Below, in pieces: positions 36,401 to 45,912 of a stretch of DNA of 64,000 bases; positions within the stretch are counted from its first letter, which is position 1; each line of letters opens with the position of its first letter. Source of the DNA: Lysobacterales bacterium 66-474 (GTDB lineage Bacteria > Pseudomonadota > Gammaproteobacteria > Xanthomonadales > Rhodanobacteraceae); assembly GCA_001899805.1 (NCBI GenBank), contig MKWP01000015.1:372001-436000 (forward strand). The letters are read 5' to 3'. The position numbers and the translations under genes are program-made. The notes beneath the pieces are model-generated. The model ran no database searches. It saw only the letters and a program-made list of their open reading frames with translations, and was not told the origin of the DNA.

Positions 36401-38377
36401 GCGCCAGCCGAGGCCGGCGCGCAACACCAGCGCGTTGAAATGGTCGTTCTCGGCGCGACCGTTCCAGATCGCGTGGAAGGCGTCCTCGAAACGGGCGTGC
36501 AGATCCTCCAGCGTGAACTGGAACGGCACCGCAGGGCGTACCACGAAATCCTGCACGCAGGCCTTGCCGCCGCCCGCATCCAGCATGTGCACCTGTTCGG
36601 TGTCGACCTTGAGCCCCGCGTTCTCGAGCAGCGGCAATGCTTCCGACAGCGGGATGTCGCTGCCGGCGCGGAAGATCTTGAAATGCAGTTCGCCGGGCGT
36701 GCGGTACGACTCGTGCAGCGCAAGGCGCAAGTCCTCGCCGCCGCTGGCCATCGCCGCAAGGATGCCGACATCCTCGGCCGCACGCGCGGGCGTGGTGTCC
36801 TCGATGTAGCCGGCGGTGAAGGCGCGGCCCCAGCGGCTGGCCAGCTGCGCACCGCGTTCCTCGCCGAGGCCGCCGACCAGTGCGTCGCGCAGGTCGTCGT
36901 GCCAACTGCGCACGATCGGCGCGAGTTTCGATTCGAGCGCGGCCATGTCGACGTCGATGTGCTCGCCGGTGCGCGGGCGCACGATCACGTGCATGCGCGC
37001 CATCGGCGAGTCGCCCACCAGTGCCGTGGCATCGACGTGGGTCCCCTTGAGTTCCTCGCGCAACATGTCCTTGACGCGCTCGCCCACCGCGGCGTTGTAG
37101 TGGTCGCGCGGGATGAACACGAGGCAGGAGAAGAAGCGCCCGTAGGAATCGCGGCGCACGAACAACCTGGCACGCCTGCGCTCGTTGACGTCAAAGATGC
37201 CGGTGGCGAGCGCGTACAGCTCGTCGGCAGATGCCTGCAGCAGTTCGTCGCGCGGCAGGGTTTCCAGGATCGAACGGAACGCCTTGCCGGAATGCGACTG
37301 CGGCCGCAGGCCGGAACGTTTCTCGGCCGACTCGAATTTCTTGCGTACCAGCGGCACGTCCTGCGGCCGGCGCATGTAGGACGTCGAGGTGTACAGGCCG
37401 AGGAAGCGCTTCTCGCTGACCGGCTTGCCCTTGTCGTCGAAGGTCAGCACGCCGATGTAATCCATGTAGCCCGGCCGGTGCACGCGCGAGCGTGCGTTGG
37501 TCTTGGTCAGGATGATCGCGTCCATCGAACCTGATTGCGGCAGCCGGCTGGCGGCGAGGCTCTTGACCGAACGTGGCGTGGTGGCGAGTCCGGGATCGCG
37601 CAGGATGCCGAGTCCGGAACCCTCGCGCGCCTTCAGCAGGTCGTCGCCCTTTTCGGAAACCACGTCGTATTCGCGGTAGCCGAGGAAAGTGAAATGGTTG
37701 TCCGCGGCCCAGCGCAGGAACGCCTGGCCTTCCGCGACTTCGCTCGCATCGAGCGGTGTCTTTTGCTTCGGCAGCGCATCCGCGGTCGCCAGCATCTTGT
37801 CGTGCATCACCTGCCAATCGGACACCGCCGCGCGCACGTCGCCGAAGGCCGCCTCGACGGCCGACTGGATCTGCTGCAGCGTCGCGTCGTCCACGCGATC
37901 GATCTCCGCGTGCATCACCGATTCCACCGAACCGGCGCCATCACAGGCCGCCACCGCCCCGATGTTGCCGCGCGCGTCGCGTTTGGCCTCCATCACCGGA
38001 TGGAGCAATCGATGCAGGCGCAGGCCCGCCCCGGCGACCACCATTTCCAGCGAATCGACCAGGAACGGTGCGTCGTCGGTGACGGCTTCGACCACCGAAT
38101 GCGGGCAGGTCCAACCGTCGCGATCGCGGTCGGGATTGAACGCACGCACGCAGGCGCGGCCCGCGGGCCGGTTGCGGAACCAGCCGAACAGATCGGCGCA
38201 CAGCGCAGCCCAGGTGTCGCTGCCGCGCTGCGAAAGTTCCTCGGCGCCGAGATCGGCGCACACCAGCTTCGCGAAGGCTTCGGCGGCATTGGCATCCGCC
38301 TTGGCGACCTTGCCGCGGACGGCAGCCGCGATCGCGGCGACTCCAGCACCCCCGTCGGGGGCACGCAGTGCGTTCAT
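33431..38377 (-). CDS. Large NAD-dependent glutamate dehydrogenase
   Basis: This 1648-residue enzyme oxidises glutamate to 2-oxoglutarate and ammonia; its size is that of the 180-kDa class (GdhB of Pseudomonas, Xanthomonas GDH). The N-terminal 700 residues carry ACT-like regulatory regions. The catalytic centre is in the middle with [27 protein letters not shown] and [15 protein letters not shown], followed by [16 protein letters not shown] of the nucleotide-binding domain. Start [10 protein letters not shown] is the first ATG fitting the family; the frame is open for 950 bases upstream without homology. It is divergent from the diguanylate cyclase. Relatives are allosterically controlled and induced by arginine. 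Confidence 0.95.
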   Translation of the reverse strand: [1648 protein letters not shown]

Positions 38378-38581
38378 TTCGATTGTCGATGCGCAAATGA
38401 GGAACGCATAGGATACCGCCGCGCCGCGCGCCGGTTCCAGTTTCGGGACACGCCGCGGCCCCGCCCATGGCACGATTCGACGCGCTGCACATCCTGGCGG
38501 CGGCCATTGGCGTATGATCCCGGGACGAGCGCGGGGACGGCGGGGGCCGTCCGCTTCCGCGGCCATCGAAGGCAGGCGTGC

Positions 38582-40363
38582 GTGGAGGAATCCCAGGCAG
38601 CGACATCCGGGCTTTACCACGACCGACTTCACCGGAGCACCGGGCTGCGGCGCAGGGTGCTGGTGATGGCCGCGAGTGCGGTGATCCTGATCGTGCTGCT
38701 CGCCGCCGCGGTATTTTCGACCGCGCGGCGTTACCGGCTCGACCAGCAGTGGACCCTGCACACCTACCAGGTGCGCGAGCAGATACTGTTGTTGATCAAC
38801 AACGCGCGCGACGCCGAAATGCAGGCGCGCAGTTACGGGCTGACCGGCCGCGACGCCGCCTTCCAGCAATACTGGCACGCGATCTCGGCGCTCGAACGCG
38901 ACACCGACGACATCGCCGAGCTGGTCGCGGACGACCCGGTCGAAACCGCCGCCGTGAAGCAGCTGCGCGACGCGATCGCCGCCCGCCGCAACCAGCTCGA
39001 ACAGATCATCAACGCCTACCGCTCGAGCGGCCCCGCCGCCGCCCAGGCGGACGTGATCGCGTTGCTCACGCGCCCGACGAATCCGGTTCGCGACGTCGCC
39101 AGCGGCATGCTCGATCGCGAAGCGGCATTGCTCAAATCCCGTGAAGCGGACAGCGCACGCAACAGCCGCAACGTCGCCATCGCCGCCGCGGTTGCGCTCG
39201 GTGGAAGCCTTGCGCTGCTGATCGCGGCACTCGCGAGTGTCGGCCTGGAACAACGCCGCAGGTTGCGCAGCGAGAGGAACCTCGAGGACAGCGCGCGGCG
39301 CCTCGAACAGGCGCTGCACGATGCCAGCCACGCCGGCGAAACCCTACGCCGCCTCGCGCGCCTGACCGAATTGCTGCAGAACTGCCGCGACCTCGGCGAA
39401 GCGATCAACGTGATCGAGCGCGCGCTGCCGCCACTGCTGCCCGAGCCATCCGGGTGCCTCGCGCTGATCAATGCCTCGCGCAACATCGTCGAGTCGCGCA
39501 TGCATTGGGGCGAACGCGGCCCCGAACTCGCCGAAGCGGTATACACGCCGGACGACTGCTGGGCGCTGCGCCGCAGCCAACCGCATCCGGGCGCGGGCGA
39601 TGCGACTGCGCCGGTGTGCGCGCATTTGGTGCAATCGGGCGTCACTGCCAGCCATACCCTGTGCCTGCCGTTGAGTTCGCAAGGCCAGGCGCTGGGCGTG
39701 TTGAGCCTGTGCTCGCTTTCACCGATCCTTTCCGACATGCGCCAGCTCGCGGCCACCGTCGCCGACCAGCTCGGGTTGGCCCTCGGCAACCTGCAACTGC
39801 AAGCCAGCCTGCGCACCCAGTCGATCCGCGACCCGCTGACCTCCCTGTTCAACCGCCGTTACCTGGAAGCCTCGATACCGCGCGAACTGGTGCGCGCCGA
39901 ACGCCGCCAAGGCGGCTTGTCGGTGCTGATGTTCGACCTCGACCACTTCAAGCGCTACAACGACACCCAGGGCCACGACGCAGGTGACGCGCTGCTGGGC
40001 GCGTTCGGGGCGCTGCTGGCGCGATCGTGCCGGCGCGAAGACATGCCCTGCCGATTCGGCGGCGAGGAATTCACCATGGTGCTCACCGATGCCGACCATG
40101 CGAATGCGCTGGCACACGCGGAGACGATCCGCGCGGCGACGTCCGCGCTGGTCGTGCCCTACCGCTCGGGCACGCTGCCTCCTGCCAGCGTCTCGATCGG
40201 CGTGGCGACCTACCCCGAGCACGGCGACTCGCCCGAAGCACTGCTGCGGATGGCCGACCAGGCGCTGTACCGCGCCAAGCAACTGGGCCGCAACCGCGTC
40301 GCCTCGGCGGGCGACGTCGCCCAGCACATGCCCGATGTGAAACCCGCCGCCAGCCGCACATGA
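38582..40363 (+). CDS. Membrane diguanylate cyclase (CHASE3-GAF-GGDEF)
   Basis: This 593-residue protein should make c-di-GMP. A transmembrane helix (VLVMAASAVILIVLLAAAVF, about residues 26-45) precedes a CHASE3-like periplasmic sensor domain with its REQILLLINNARDAEMQARSYGLTG pattern. A second helix lies near 200-220 (AAAVALGGSLALLIAAL). A GAF domain (about 260-405) and GGDEF domain (about 410-575) follow. The active site is GGEEF at 493-497, and RRED five residues earlier is an intact inhibitory I-site. The GTG at 38582 was chosen as the only start before the first helix; an ATG at 38666 lies inside it. Confidence 0.9.
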   Translation: MEESQAATSGLYHDRLHRSTGLRRRVLVMAASAVILIVLLAAAVFSTARRYRLDQQWTLHTYQVREQILLLINNARDAEMQARSYGLTGRDAAFQQYWHAISALERDTDDIAELVADDPVETAAVKQLRDAIAARRNQLEQIINAYRSSGPAAAQADVIALLTRPTNPVRDVASGMLDREAALLKSREADSARNSRNVAIAAAVALGGSLALLIAALASVGLEQRRRLRSERNLEDSARRLEQALHDASHAGETLRRLARLTELLQNCRDLGEAINVIERALPPLLPEPSGCLALINASRNIVESRMHWGERGPELAEAVYTPDDCWALRRSQPHPGAGDATAPVCAHLVQSGVTASHTLCLPLSSQGQALGVLSLCSLSPILSDMRQLAATVADQLGLALGNLQLQASLRTQSIRDPLTSLFNRRYLEASIPRELVRAERRQGGLSVLMFDLDHFKRYNDTQGHDAGDALLGAFGALLARSCRREDMPCRFGGEEFTMVLTDADHANALAHAETIRAATSALVVPYRSGTLPPASVSIGVATYPEHGDSPEALLRMADQALYRAKQLGRNRVASAGDVAQHMPDVKPAASRT

Positions 40364-40438
40364 CCGTTGGCACAGGGATGTTCGCGACGATTCCAGCGAT
40401 AATGGCGGACTGCCGTTACATTCCGTAGAGATCCCGAG

Positions 40439-41602
40439 ATGACGAGATCGCTGCTGCGTGGCGCCGGCGCGACACTGCTGGCACTGGCAGTCGGCGCGTG
40501 CAGCCATTCCGCCCCCCCCGCTTCGGCGCCGCCCGAAGTCGGCGTGGTCACGGCGCGTGCCACTGACATCGCGGTCGTCCGCAACTATCCCGGTCGCCTT
40601 GCCGCCACGCTCACGGCGCAGGTGCGCGCGCGCGTCACCGGCATCGTGCTGAAGCGCGTCTACAAGGAGGGCACCGACGTTGCGGCCGGCGACGTGTTGT
40701 TCAAGATCGATCCCGCCCCGCTGCAGGCCAGCCTGCGCATCGCACAAGGACAACTGGCACAGGCTGAAGCCACGGCCCGCAACGCGAAACTGGCTGCCGA
40801 ACGCAGCCAGGCCATCGGCGCCAGGGGGCTGCTCGCCAGGCAGGACGTCGACAACGCGGTGGCCGCCGCCGCGGAAGCCGAGGCCGCGGTGAAGTCCGCG
40901 CGCGCCAACGTCGAGAACGCGCGGATCAACCTCGGCTACGCCACCGTCACCGCGCCGATCTCCGGCCGCGCGGGCCGCGCCAACGTCACCCAGGGCGCGC
41001 TGGTGTCGCCCACCGATGCCAACCCGCTGACCACGGTGCAGGTGATCGATCCGATCTACGCCAACTTCAGCCAGCCGATGGCCGAGGTGGAGCAGTTGCG
41101 GCAGGCGGAAAAATCGGGCGGCCTGAAACTGGCCGCGCCCGACAAGGCCGAAGTGCAGATCGTGCTGCCCGACGGCAGCGTGTATCCGCTCGTCGGCACG
41201 CTCGATTTCACGGACCTCGCGGTCGACCCTTCCACCGGCGCGGTGGACCTGCGCGCGCTGGTGCCGAACGCCGGGCGCGCCTTGTTGCCCGGCATGTTCG
41301 TGAAGATCCGCCTGACCCTCGGCACCCTGCACGACGCGTTCCTGCTTCCGCAAGCCGCGATCCAGCGCGACAACGACGGCGCCTACGTCTATGTCGTCGG
41401 CGCGGACGACAAGGTCTCGGAAAAACGCGTCCAGCTCGGCGATCAACGCGGCGCCGACTGGGTGGTGCACGGCGGCATCGCCGCGGGCGAACGGGTGGTG
41501 GCATCGGGCATCCAGAAGGCACGGGCCGGCGAGAAGGTGAAGCCGGTCGCCTACGATCCGGCCGCACCCGACGCCGCTTCGACCGCGCCGGCTTCCGGCT
41601 GA
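40439..41602 (+). CDS. RND efflux periplasmic adaptor lipoprotein
   Basis: This 387-residue MexA/AcrA-family membrane-fusion protein links the inner-membrane pump to an outer-membrane channel. The lipobox LAVGACSHS marks cleavage and lipid attachment at the cysteine. Beta-barrel, lipoyl (VRARVTGIVLKRVYKEGTDVAAGDVLFKIDP) and coiled-coil (QLAQAEATARNAKLAAERSQ) parts are recognisable, with the family block ATVTAPISGRAGRANVTQGALV. The pump gene follows 18 bases later. Confidence 0.95.
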   Translation: MTRSLLRGAGATLLALAVGACSHSAPPASAPPEVGVVTARATDIAVVRNYPGRLAATLTAQVRARVTGIVLKRVYKEGTDVAAGDVLFKIDPAPLQASLRIAQGQLAQAEATARNAKLAAERSQAIGARGLLARQDVDNAVAAAAEAEAAVKSARANVENARINLGYATVTAPISGRAGRANVTQGALVSPTDANPLTTVQVIDPIYANFSQPMAEVEQLRQAEKSGGLKLAAPDKAEVQIVLPDGSVYPLVGTLDFTDLAVDPSTGAVDLRALVPNAGRALLPGMFVKIRLTLGTLHDAFLLPQAAIQRDNDGAYVYVVGADDKVSEKRVQLGDQRGADWVVHGGIAAGERVVASGIQKARAGEKVKPVAYDPAAPDAASTAPASG

Positions 41603-41620
41603 CCGTGGGCGCTTGACGCC

Positions 41621-44600
41621 ATGCCGCAATTCTTCATCGACCGTCCGGTTTTCGCATGGGTGCTGGCGATCCTGATCACGCTCGGCGGCACCATCGCGAT
41701 CCTCAACCTGCCGATCGAGGCGTACCCCACCATCGCGCCGCCCAGCGTGCAGGTGCGCGCCAACTACCCCGGCGCCAACGCACAGGTCGTGCAAAGCACG
41801 GTCACGCAGGTGATCGAGCAGAATCTTTCGGGCATCGACCACCTGCTGTACTTCAGTTCGTCTTCGGACTCGACCGGCACATCCAACATCACGCTGTACT
41901 TCGATCCCGGCACCGACCTCGACACCGCCGCGGTGCAAACCCAGAACGCGGTGAACGCCGCCGAACCGCGCCTGCCGCAAGCGGTCAACAACCTCGGCGT
42001 CACCGTGCGCAAGTCCAACAGCGGATTCCTGATGGGCATCTCGCTCCAGGACAAGTCCGGCCACATGCCCCCGGCCGCGCTCAACAACCTGATCGCGGCG
42101 CAACTGATCGACCCGATCTCGCGCCTCGACGGCGTCGGCAGCGTCAACCAGTTCGGTGCGCCGTACGCGATGCGGATCTGGCTGAATCCGCTGAAGCTGG
42201 AAGGTTACGGCCTCACCGCCACCGACGCGCTGGACGCGATCCGCGCGCAGAACGTGATGTTCGCGGCCGGATCGGTCGGCGCGGAACCCGCGGTGGGCGG
42301 CCAGGGCATCACCGCCAATGTCTCCGCGGAATCGAGTTTCACCACGCCCGGACAATTCCGCGGCATCATCCTGCGCACCAACCCGGACGGCACCACGGTG
42401 ACGCTGGGTGACGTCGCGCGGGTCGAGCTCGGCTCCGACAATTACGGCAACTTTTCGCGCCTCAACGGCCAGCCGGTGGCCTCGTTCGGCATCTCGCTGC
42501 TGCCCGGCGCCAATGCACTGTCGGTGGCCAGCGCGGTGCAGGACCGGATGAAGGAACTGGCCAAGAACCTGCCGCCGGGCGTGACATGGAGCATCCCGTT
42601 CGAAAGCTACACCTTCGTCAGGGTTTCGATCGTCGAGGTGGTGAAGACGCTCGGCGAGGCGATCGTGCTGGTGTTCTTCGTGATGCTGCTGTTCCTGCAG
42701 AACCTGCGCGCGACGCTGATCCCGACGCTGGTGGTGCCGGTCGCGTTGACCGGGGCATTCCTCGGCCTGTACGCGTTCGGTTTCTCGATCAACGTCCTGA
42801 GCCTGTTCGGCCTGGTCCTCGCGATCGGCATCGTGGTGGACGATGCGATCGTGGTGGTCGAGAACGTCGAGCGCATCATGCGCGAGGAAGGCCTGCCGCC
42901 GAAGGAAGCCACCCGCAAGGGCATGACCCAGATCACAGGCGCGATCATCGCGGTGACCACCGTGCTGGCGTCGGTGTTCGTGCCGGCCGCGTTGATGCCG
43001 GGCAGCGTAGGCGCGATCTACCGCCAGTTCTCCGTGACCATCGCGATCTCGATGCTGCTGTCGGCGCTGATGGCGCTGACCTTCACCCCGGCGCTGTGCG
43101 CAAGCATCCTGCGTCCGGAACACGAACACGCCAATCGCTTCCTGCGCGCCTTCAACAACGGCTACGAGCGCATGGCGCGCGCCTATTTCGCCAGGCTCGG
43201 CAAGGCGGTGCGCCACACCCCGCGCTGGATGCTGGGCTACGCGCTGGCGATCGTGGTCGCGGTAGCCCTGTTGTGGCAATTGCCCTCGAGCTTCGTGCCC
43301 CAGGAAGACCAGGGCGAAGTCGTCGCGACCATCCAGTTGCCGCCGGGCGCCACGGTCGAGCGTACCCGTGCGGTGATGAAGGAAGTCGAGGCCATCGTCG
43401 AGAAGAACCCCGCGGTCGCCAACATCTTCACCATCGGCGGCTTCAGTTTCATCGGCCGCGGCGAAAGCGTCGGCATGGCGTTCATCCACCTCAAGGACTG
43501 GAGCGAGCGCTCGCAGACCGCCGACGACCTCATCAACGAATTCAACCGGCAGTTCGCGAACATCCGCGACGCGCAGGTGTTCGCGATGAACCAGGCGGTG
43601 ATCCGCGGCCTCGGCCGCTTCGCCGGTTTCGATTTCGAACTCGAGGACCGCGGCGGCCTCGGTCACCGGGCGCTGGTCGAGGCCAAGGACAAGCTGCTCG
43701 CCGCGGCGGCCAAGGACAAGCGCCTCGCCAACGTGCACGTCAATGGCATGGAAGACGCGCCGACCGTGGACATGCACGTCGATCGCGTGCAGGCGCAATC
43801 GATGGGATTGTCGGTGACCGACGTCTACAACGCGATCCAGTTGATGCTGTCGCAAGTGTACGCCAACGATTTCTACTACCAGGGCCGCGTGCTGCGCGTG
43901 GAAATGCAGGCCGACGCGCCGTTCCGGATGAACCCGTCCGACATCTCCAATTTCTACACGCGCGCGCCGAGCGGCGCGATGGTGCCGTTGTCCAGCGTGG
44001 TCAGCACCAGCTGGTCGCTGGCTTCGCCGGAACTCGACCGCTACAACGGCGTCGGCGCGATCGCGCTCACCGGCACCGCCGCGCCGGACTACAGCTCGGG
44101 TGATGCGATCGCCGCGATGCAGGAACTGGTGGCGAAATACCTGCCGACGAGTTTCGGCTACGAATGGTCCGGCCAGTCGCTGCAGGAGATCCTGTCCGGC
44201 GCGCAGGCGCCGATGCTGTTCGGGTTGTCGATCTTCGTGGTGTTCCTGTGCCTCGCCGCGCTGTACGAGAGCTGGTCGATCCCGCTGGCGGTGATGCTGG
44301 TGATCCCGCTCGGCGTGCTGGGTTCGGTTGCGCTCACCAGCATCCGCGGCCTCGAGGACGACGTGTATTTCAAGATCGGCCTGATCGCGATCATCGGCCT
44401 GTCGGTGAAGAACGCGATCCTGATCGTGCAGTTCGCCGTCGACCTGCAAAAGCAAGGCAAGGGCCTGGTCGCGGCCACCCTGGAAGCCTGCCGCATCCGC
44501 TTGCGTCCAATCCTGATGACCTCGATCGCCTTCATCCTGGGCGTGCTGCCGCTCGCGATCTCGACCGGCGCCGGCGCCAACAGCCGCCACGCCATCGGCA

Positions 44601-44752
44601 CCGGCGTGATCGGCGGCATGCTCGGCGCGACCGTGCTCGGCGTGATGCTGGTTCCGATCTTCTACGTCGTGGTGCGGCGATTGCTCGGCGACAAGAGCGA
44701 CGGCACCGAAAACGCGCAAGCCGACGGCGAGGAAATCCGTCCTTTCGATTGA
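41621..44752 (+). CDS. RND multidrug efflux pump, HAE1 (AcrB/MexB) family
   Basis: This 1043-residue inner-membrane transporter exports hydrophobic compounds with proton energy. It has twelve transmembrane helices with two large periplasmic loops, starts MPQFFIDRPVFAWVLAILI, and has the proton-relay pair of aspartates in GLVLAIGIVVDDAIVVVENVER. GESVGMAFIHLKDW and YEWSGQSLQE are typical HAE1 blocks. No outer-membrane factor gene is adjacent, so it must share a channel encoded elsewhere. A local TetR or MarR regulator is also absent. Confidence 0.96.
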   Translation: MPQFFIDRPVFAWVLAILITLGGTIAILNLPIEAYPTIAPPSVQVRANYPGANAQVVQSTVTQVIEQNLSGIDHLLYFSSSSDSTGTSNITLYFDPGTDLDTAAVQTQNAVNAAEPRLPQAVNNLGVTVRKSNSGFLMGISLQDKSGHMPPAALNNLIAAQLIDPISRLDGVGSVNQFGAPYAMRIWLNPLKLEGYGLTATDALDAIRAQNVMFAAGSVGAEPAVGGQGITANVSAESSFTTPGQFRGIILRTNPDGTTVTLGDVARVELGSDNYGNFSRLNGQPVASFGISLLPGANALSVASAVQDRMKELAKNLPPGVTWSIPFESYTFVRVSIVEVVKTLGEAIVLVFFVMLLFLQNLRATLIPTLVVPVALTGAFLGLYAFGFSINVLSLFGLVLAIGIVVDDAIVVVENVERIMREEGLPPKEATRKGMTQITGAIIAVTTVLASVFVPAALMPGSVGAIYRQFSVTIAISMLLSALMALTFTPALCASILRPEHEHANRFLRAFNNGYERMARAYFARLGKAVRHTPRWMLGYALAIVVAVALLWQLPSSFVPQEDQGEVVATIQLPPGATVERTRAVMKEVEAIVEKNPAVANIFTIGGFSFIGRGESVGMAFIHLKDWSERSQTADDLINEFNRQFANIRDAQVFAMNQAVIRGLGRFAGFDFELEDRGGLGHRALVEAKDKLLAAAAKDKRLANVHVNGMEDAPTVDMHVDRVQAQSMGLSVTDVYNAIQLMLSQVYANDFYYQGRVLRVEMQADAPFRMNPSDISNFYTRAPSGAMVPLSSVVSTSWSLASPELDRYNGVGAIALTGTAAPDYSSGDAIAAMQELVAKYLPTSFGYEWSGQSLQEILSGAQAPMLFGLSIFVVFLCLAALYESWSIPLAVMLVIPLGVLGSVALTSIRGLEDDVYFKIGLIAIIGLSVKNAILIVQFAVDLQKQGKGLVAATLEACRIRLRPILMTSIAFILGVLPLAISTGAGANSRHAIGTGVIGGMLGATVLGVMLVPIFYVVVRRLLGDKSDGTENAQADGEEIRPFD

Positions 44753-44756
44753 CTGC

Positions 44757-44867
44757 CGTAGGTTGGGCTGAGCCCTTCGACAGGCTCAGGACAGGCTCGC
44801 GAAGCCCAACATCGTCGTGCCTTTGCGTTGGGCTTCCCCGATGAAACGCGGGTCAGCCCAACCTACG
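44757..44867. repeat. Inverted-repeat element between converging genes
   Basis: Perfect 15-base terminal inverted repeats CGTAGGTTGGGCTGA (44757-44771) and TCAGCCCAACCTACG (44853-44867) enclose GAAGCCCAAC (44801-44810) and its complement (44827-44836), plus a small GAGCC/GGCTC stem. The layout resembles a non-autonomous mobile unit. The right arm carries the TAG stop of the aldo/keto reductase gene. It may terminate transcription from both sides. Confidence 0.7.
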
Positions 44868-45735
44868 CGCTGCGGACCGTGAGGCCACCCAGCGCATCGA
44901 ATTCGTCATCGGTCAGCGCGATGCCCGCGGCCGCCACGTTTTCCTCGAGGTGCGCCCGCTTCGATGTACCTGGAATCGGGATCATCACCGGGCTGCGTTT
45001 CAGCAGCCAGGCAATCGCGATCTGGGTGGGACTGGCCTGATGCCGACGCGCGATTTCCGCGAGCGGCGAATCCGGTTGCGTGAGCACGCCACCCGACAGC
45101 GGATACCAGGGGATGAAACCGATGCCGCGCGTTTCGCAGTAGTCGAGCACGTCGTCGTAACGGCGGAAGGTTGCGCTGTAGCGGTTCTGCACGGTGGCGA
45201 CGGGAAACACCTTTTCGGCCATCTGGATTTCCTCGACCGTCACTTCGCTCAAGCCCGCGAAGCGGATCAACCCTTCATCCAGCATGGTCCTGATCGCGCC
45301 GAATTGCTCGTCGCGCGGAACATCCGGGTCGATCCGGTGCAGTTGCCACAGCGCGATCTGCTCCACGCCAAGCCAGCGCAGGCTCATCTTCACCTGCTGC
45401 AACAGGTAATCCGGACGGCCGAGCGGAATCCACTCGCCCGGCGCCGGGCGTATCTGGCCGCCCTTGGTCGCGATTACCAGACCTTCGGGATACGGATGCA
45501 ACGCCTCGCGCAGCATCGGTTCGGACACGGCAGGTCCGTACGAATCGGCGGTGTCGATGAAATTCACGCCGAGTTCGGGCACGCGCCGCAATGTCGCGAG
45601 GCACGCCGCGCGATCGGCGGGTTCGCCCCATACACCGGGACCCGTGACCCGCATCGCGCCGTAGCCGAGCCTGTGGACCGGCACCATGCCGCCCAGGCGA
45701 AACGTGCCGGCGCGGCCGGCATCGGGGATGGTCAT
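44863..45735 (-). CDS. Aldo/keto reductase
   Basis: This 290-residue NADPH-dependent oxidoreductase has the (beta/alpha)8 aldo/keto reductase motifs: [10 protein letters not shown] with the catalytic aspartate and tyrosine, TKGGQIRP with the lysine, LWQLHRIDP with the histidine, and the cofactor loop [15 protein letters not shown]. Start [10 protein letters not shown] has GAGG eight bases before it; a longer ATG at 45780 is less supported. Substrate is unknown. The stop codon is supplied by the inverted-repeat element. Confidence 0.92.
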   Translation of the reverse strand: MTIPDAGRAGTFRLGGMVPVHRLGYGAMRVTGPGVWGEPADRAACLATLRRVPELGVNFIDTADSYGPAVSEPMLREALHPYPEGLVIATKGGQIRPAPGEWIPLGRPDYLLQQVKMSLRWLGVEQIALWQLHRIDPDVPRDEQFGAIRTMLDEGLIRFAGLSEVTVEEIQMAEKVFPVATVQNRYSATFRRYDDVLDYCETRGIGFIPWYPLSGGVLTQPDSPLAEIARRHQASPTQIAIAWLLKRSPVMIPIPGTSKRAHLEENVAAAGIALTDDEFDALGGLTVRSA

Positions 45736-45854
45736 CGCGCGCACCTCAGGCAAGTCGAATCCCTTCCACCATACGCGCACGCGGCGCGCTTTTCACGCAC
45801 CGTACCGGACGAAGGCCGGGAATTTCCGGCTAGGACTCCACACCCGCCCAAAGC

Positions 45855-45884
45855 AAAAAAGCCGCGCGGAGCGAACCGCGCGGC
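45855..45884 (-). terminator. Intrinsic terminator after rplS
   Basis: On the minus strand a perfect nine-pair stem GCCGCGCGG/CCGCGCGGC with a six-base loop is followed by six T. It lies 29 bases past the rplS stop and should end the rpsP-rimM-trmD-rplS transcript. Confidence 0.9.
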
Positions 45885-45912
45885 TTCGAGTCGGCGAGTC
45901 GGGACTGCGCGA

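Noticed and set aside
34553-37534. Long plus-strand frame inside the glutamate dehydrogenase region
   Set aside because: Composition is that of an antisense shadow, and the minus strand has full family motifs throughout.
39719-44719. Very long open frame on the minus strand opposite the efflux genes
   Set aside because: It is the mirror of strongly coding plus-strand genes in GC-rich DNA; its product is rich in His, Arg and Asp with no motif.
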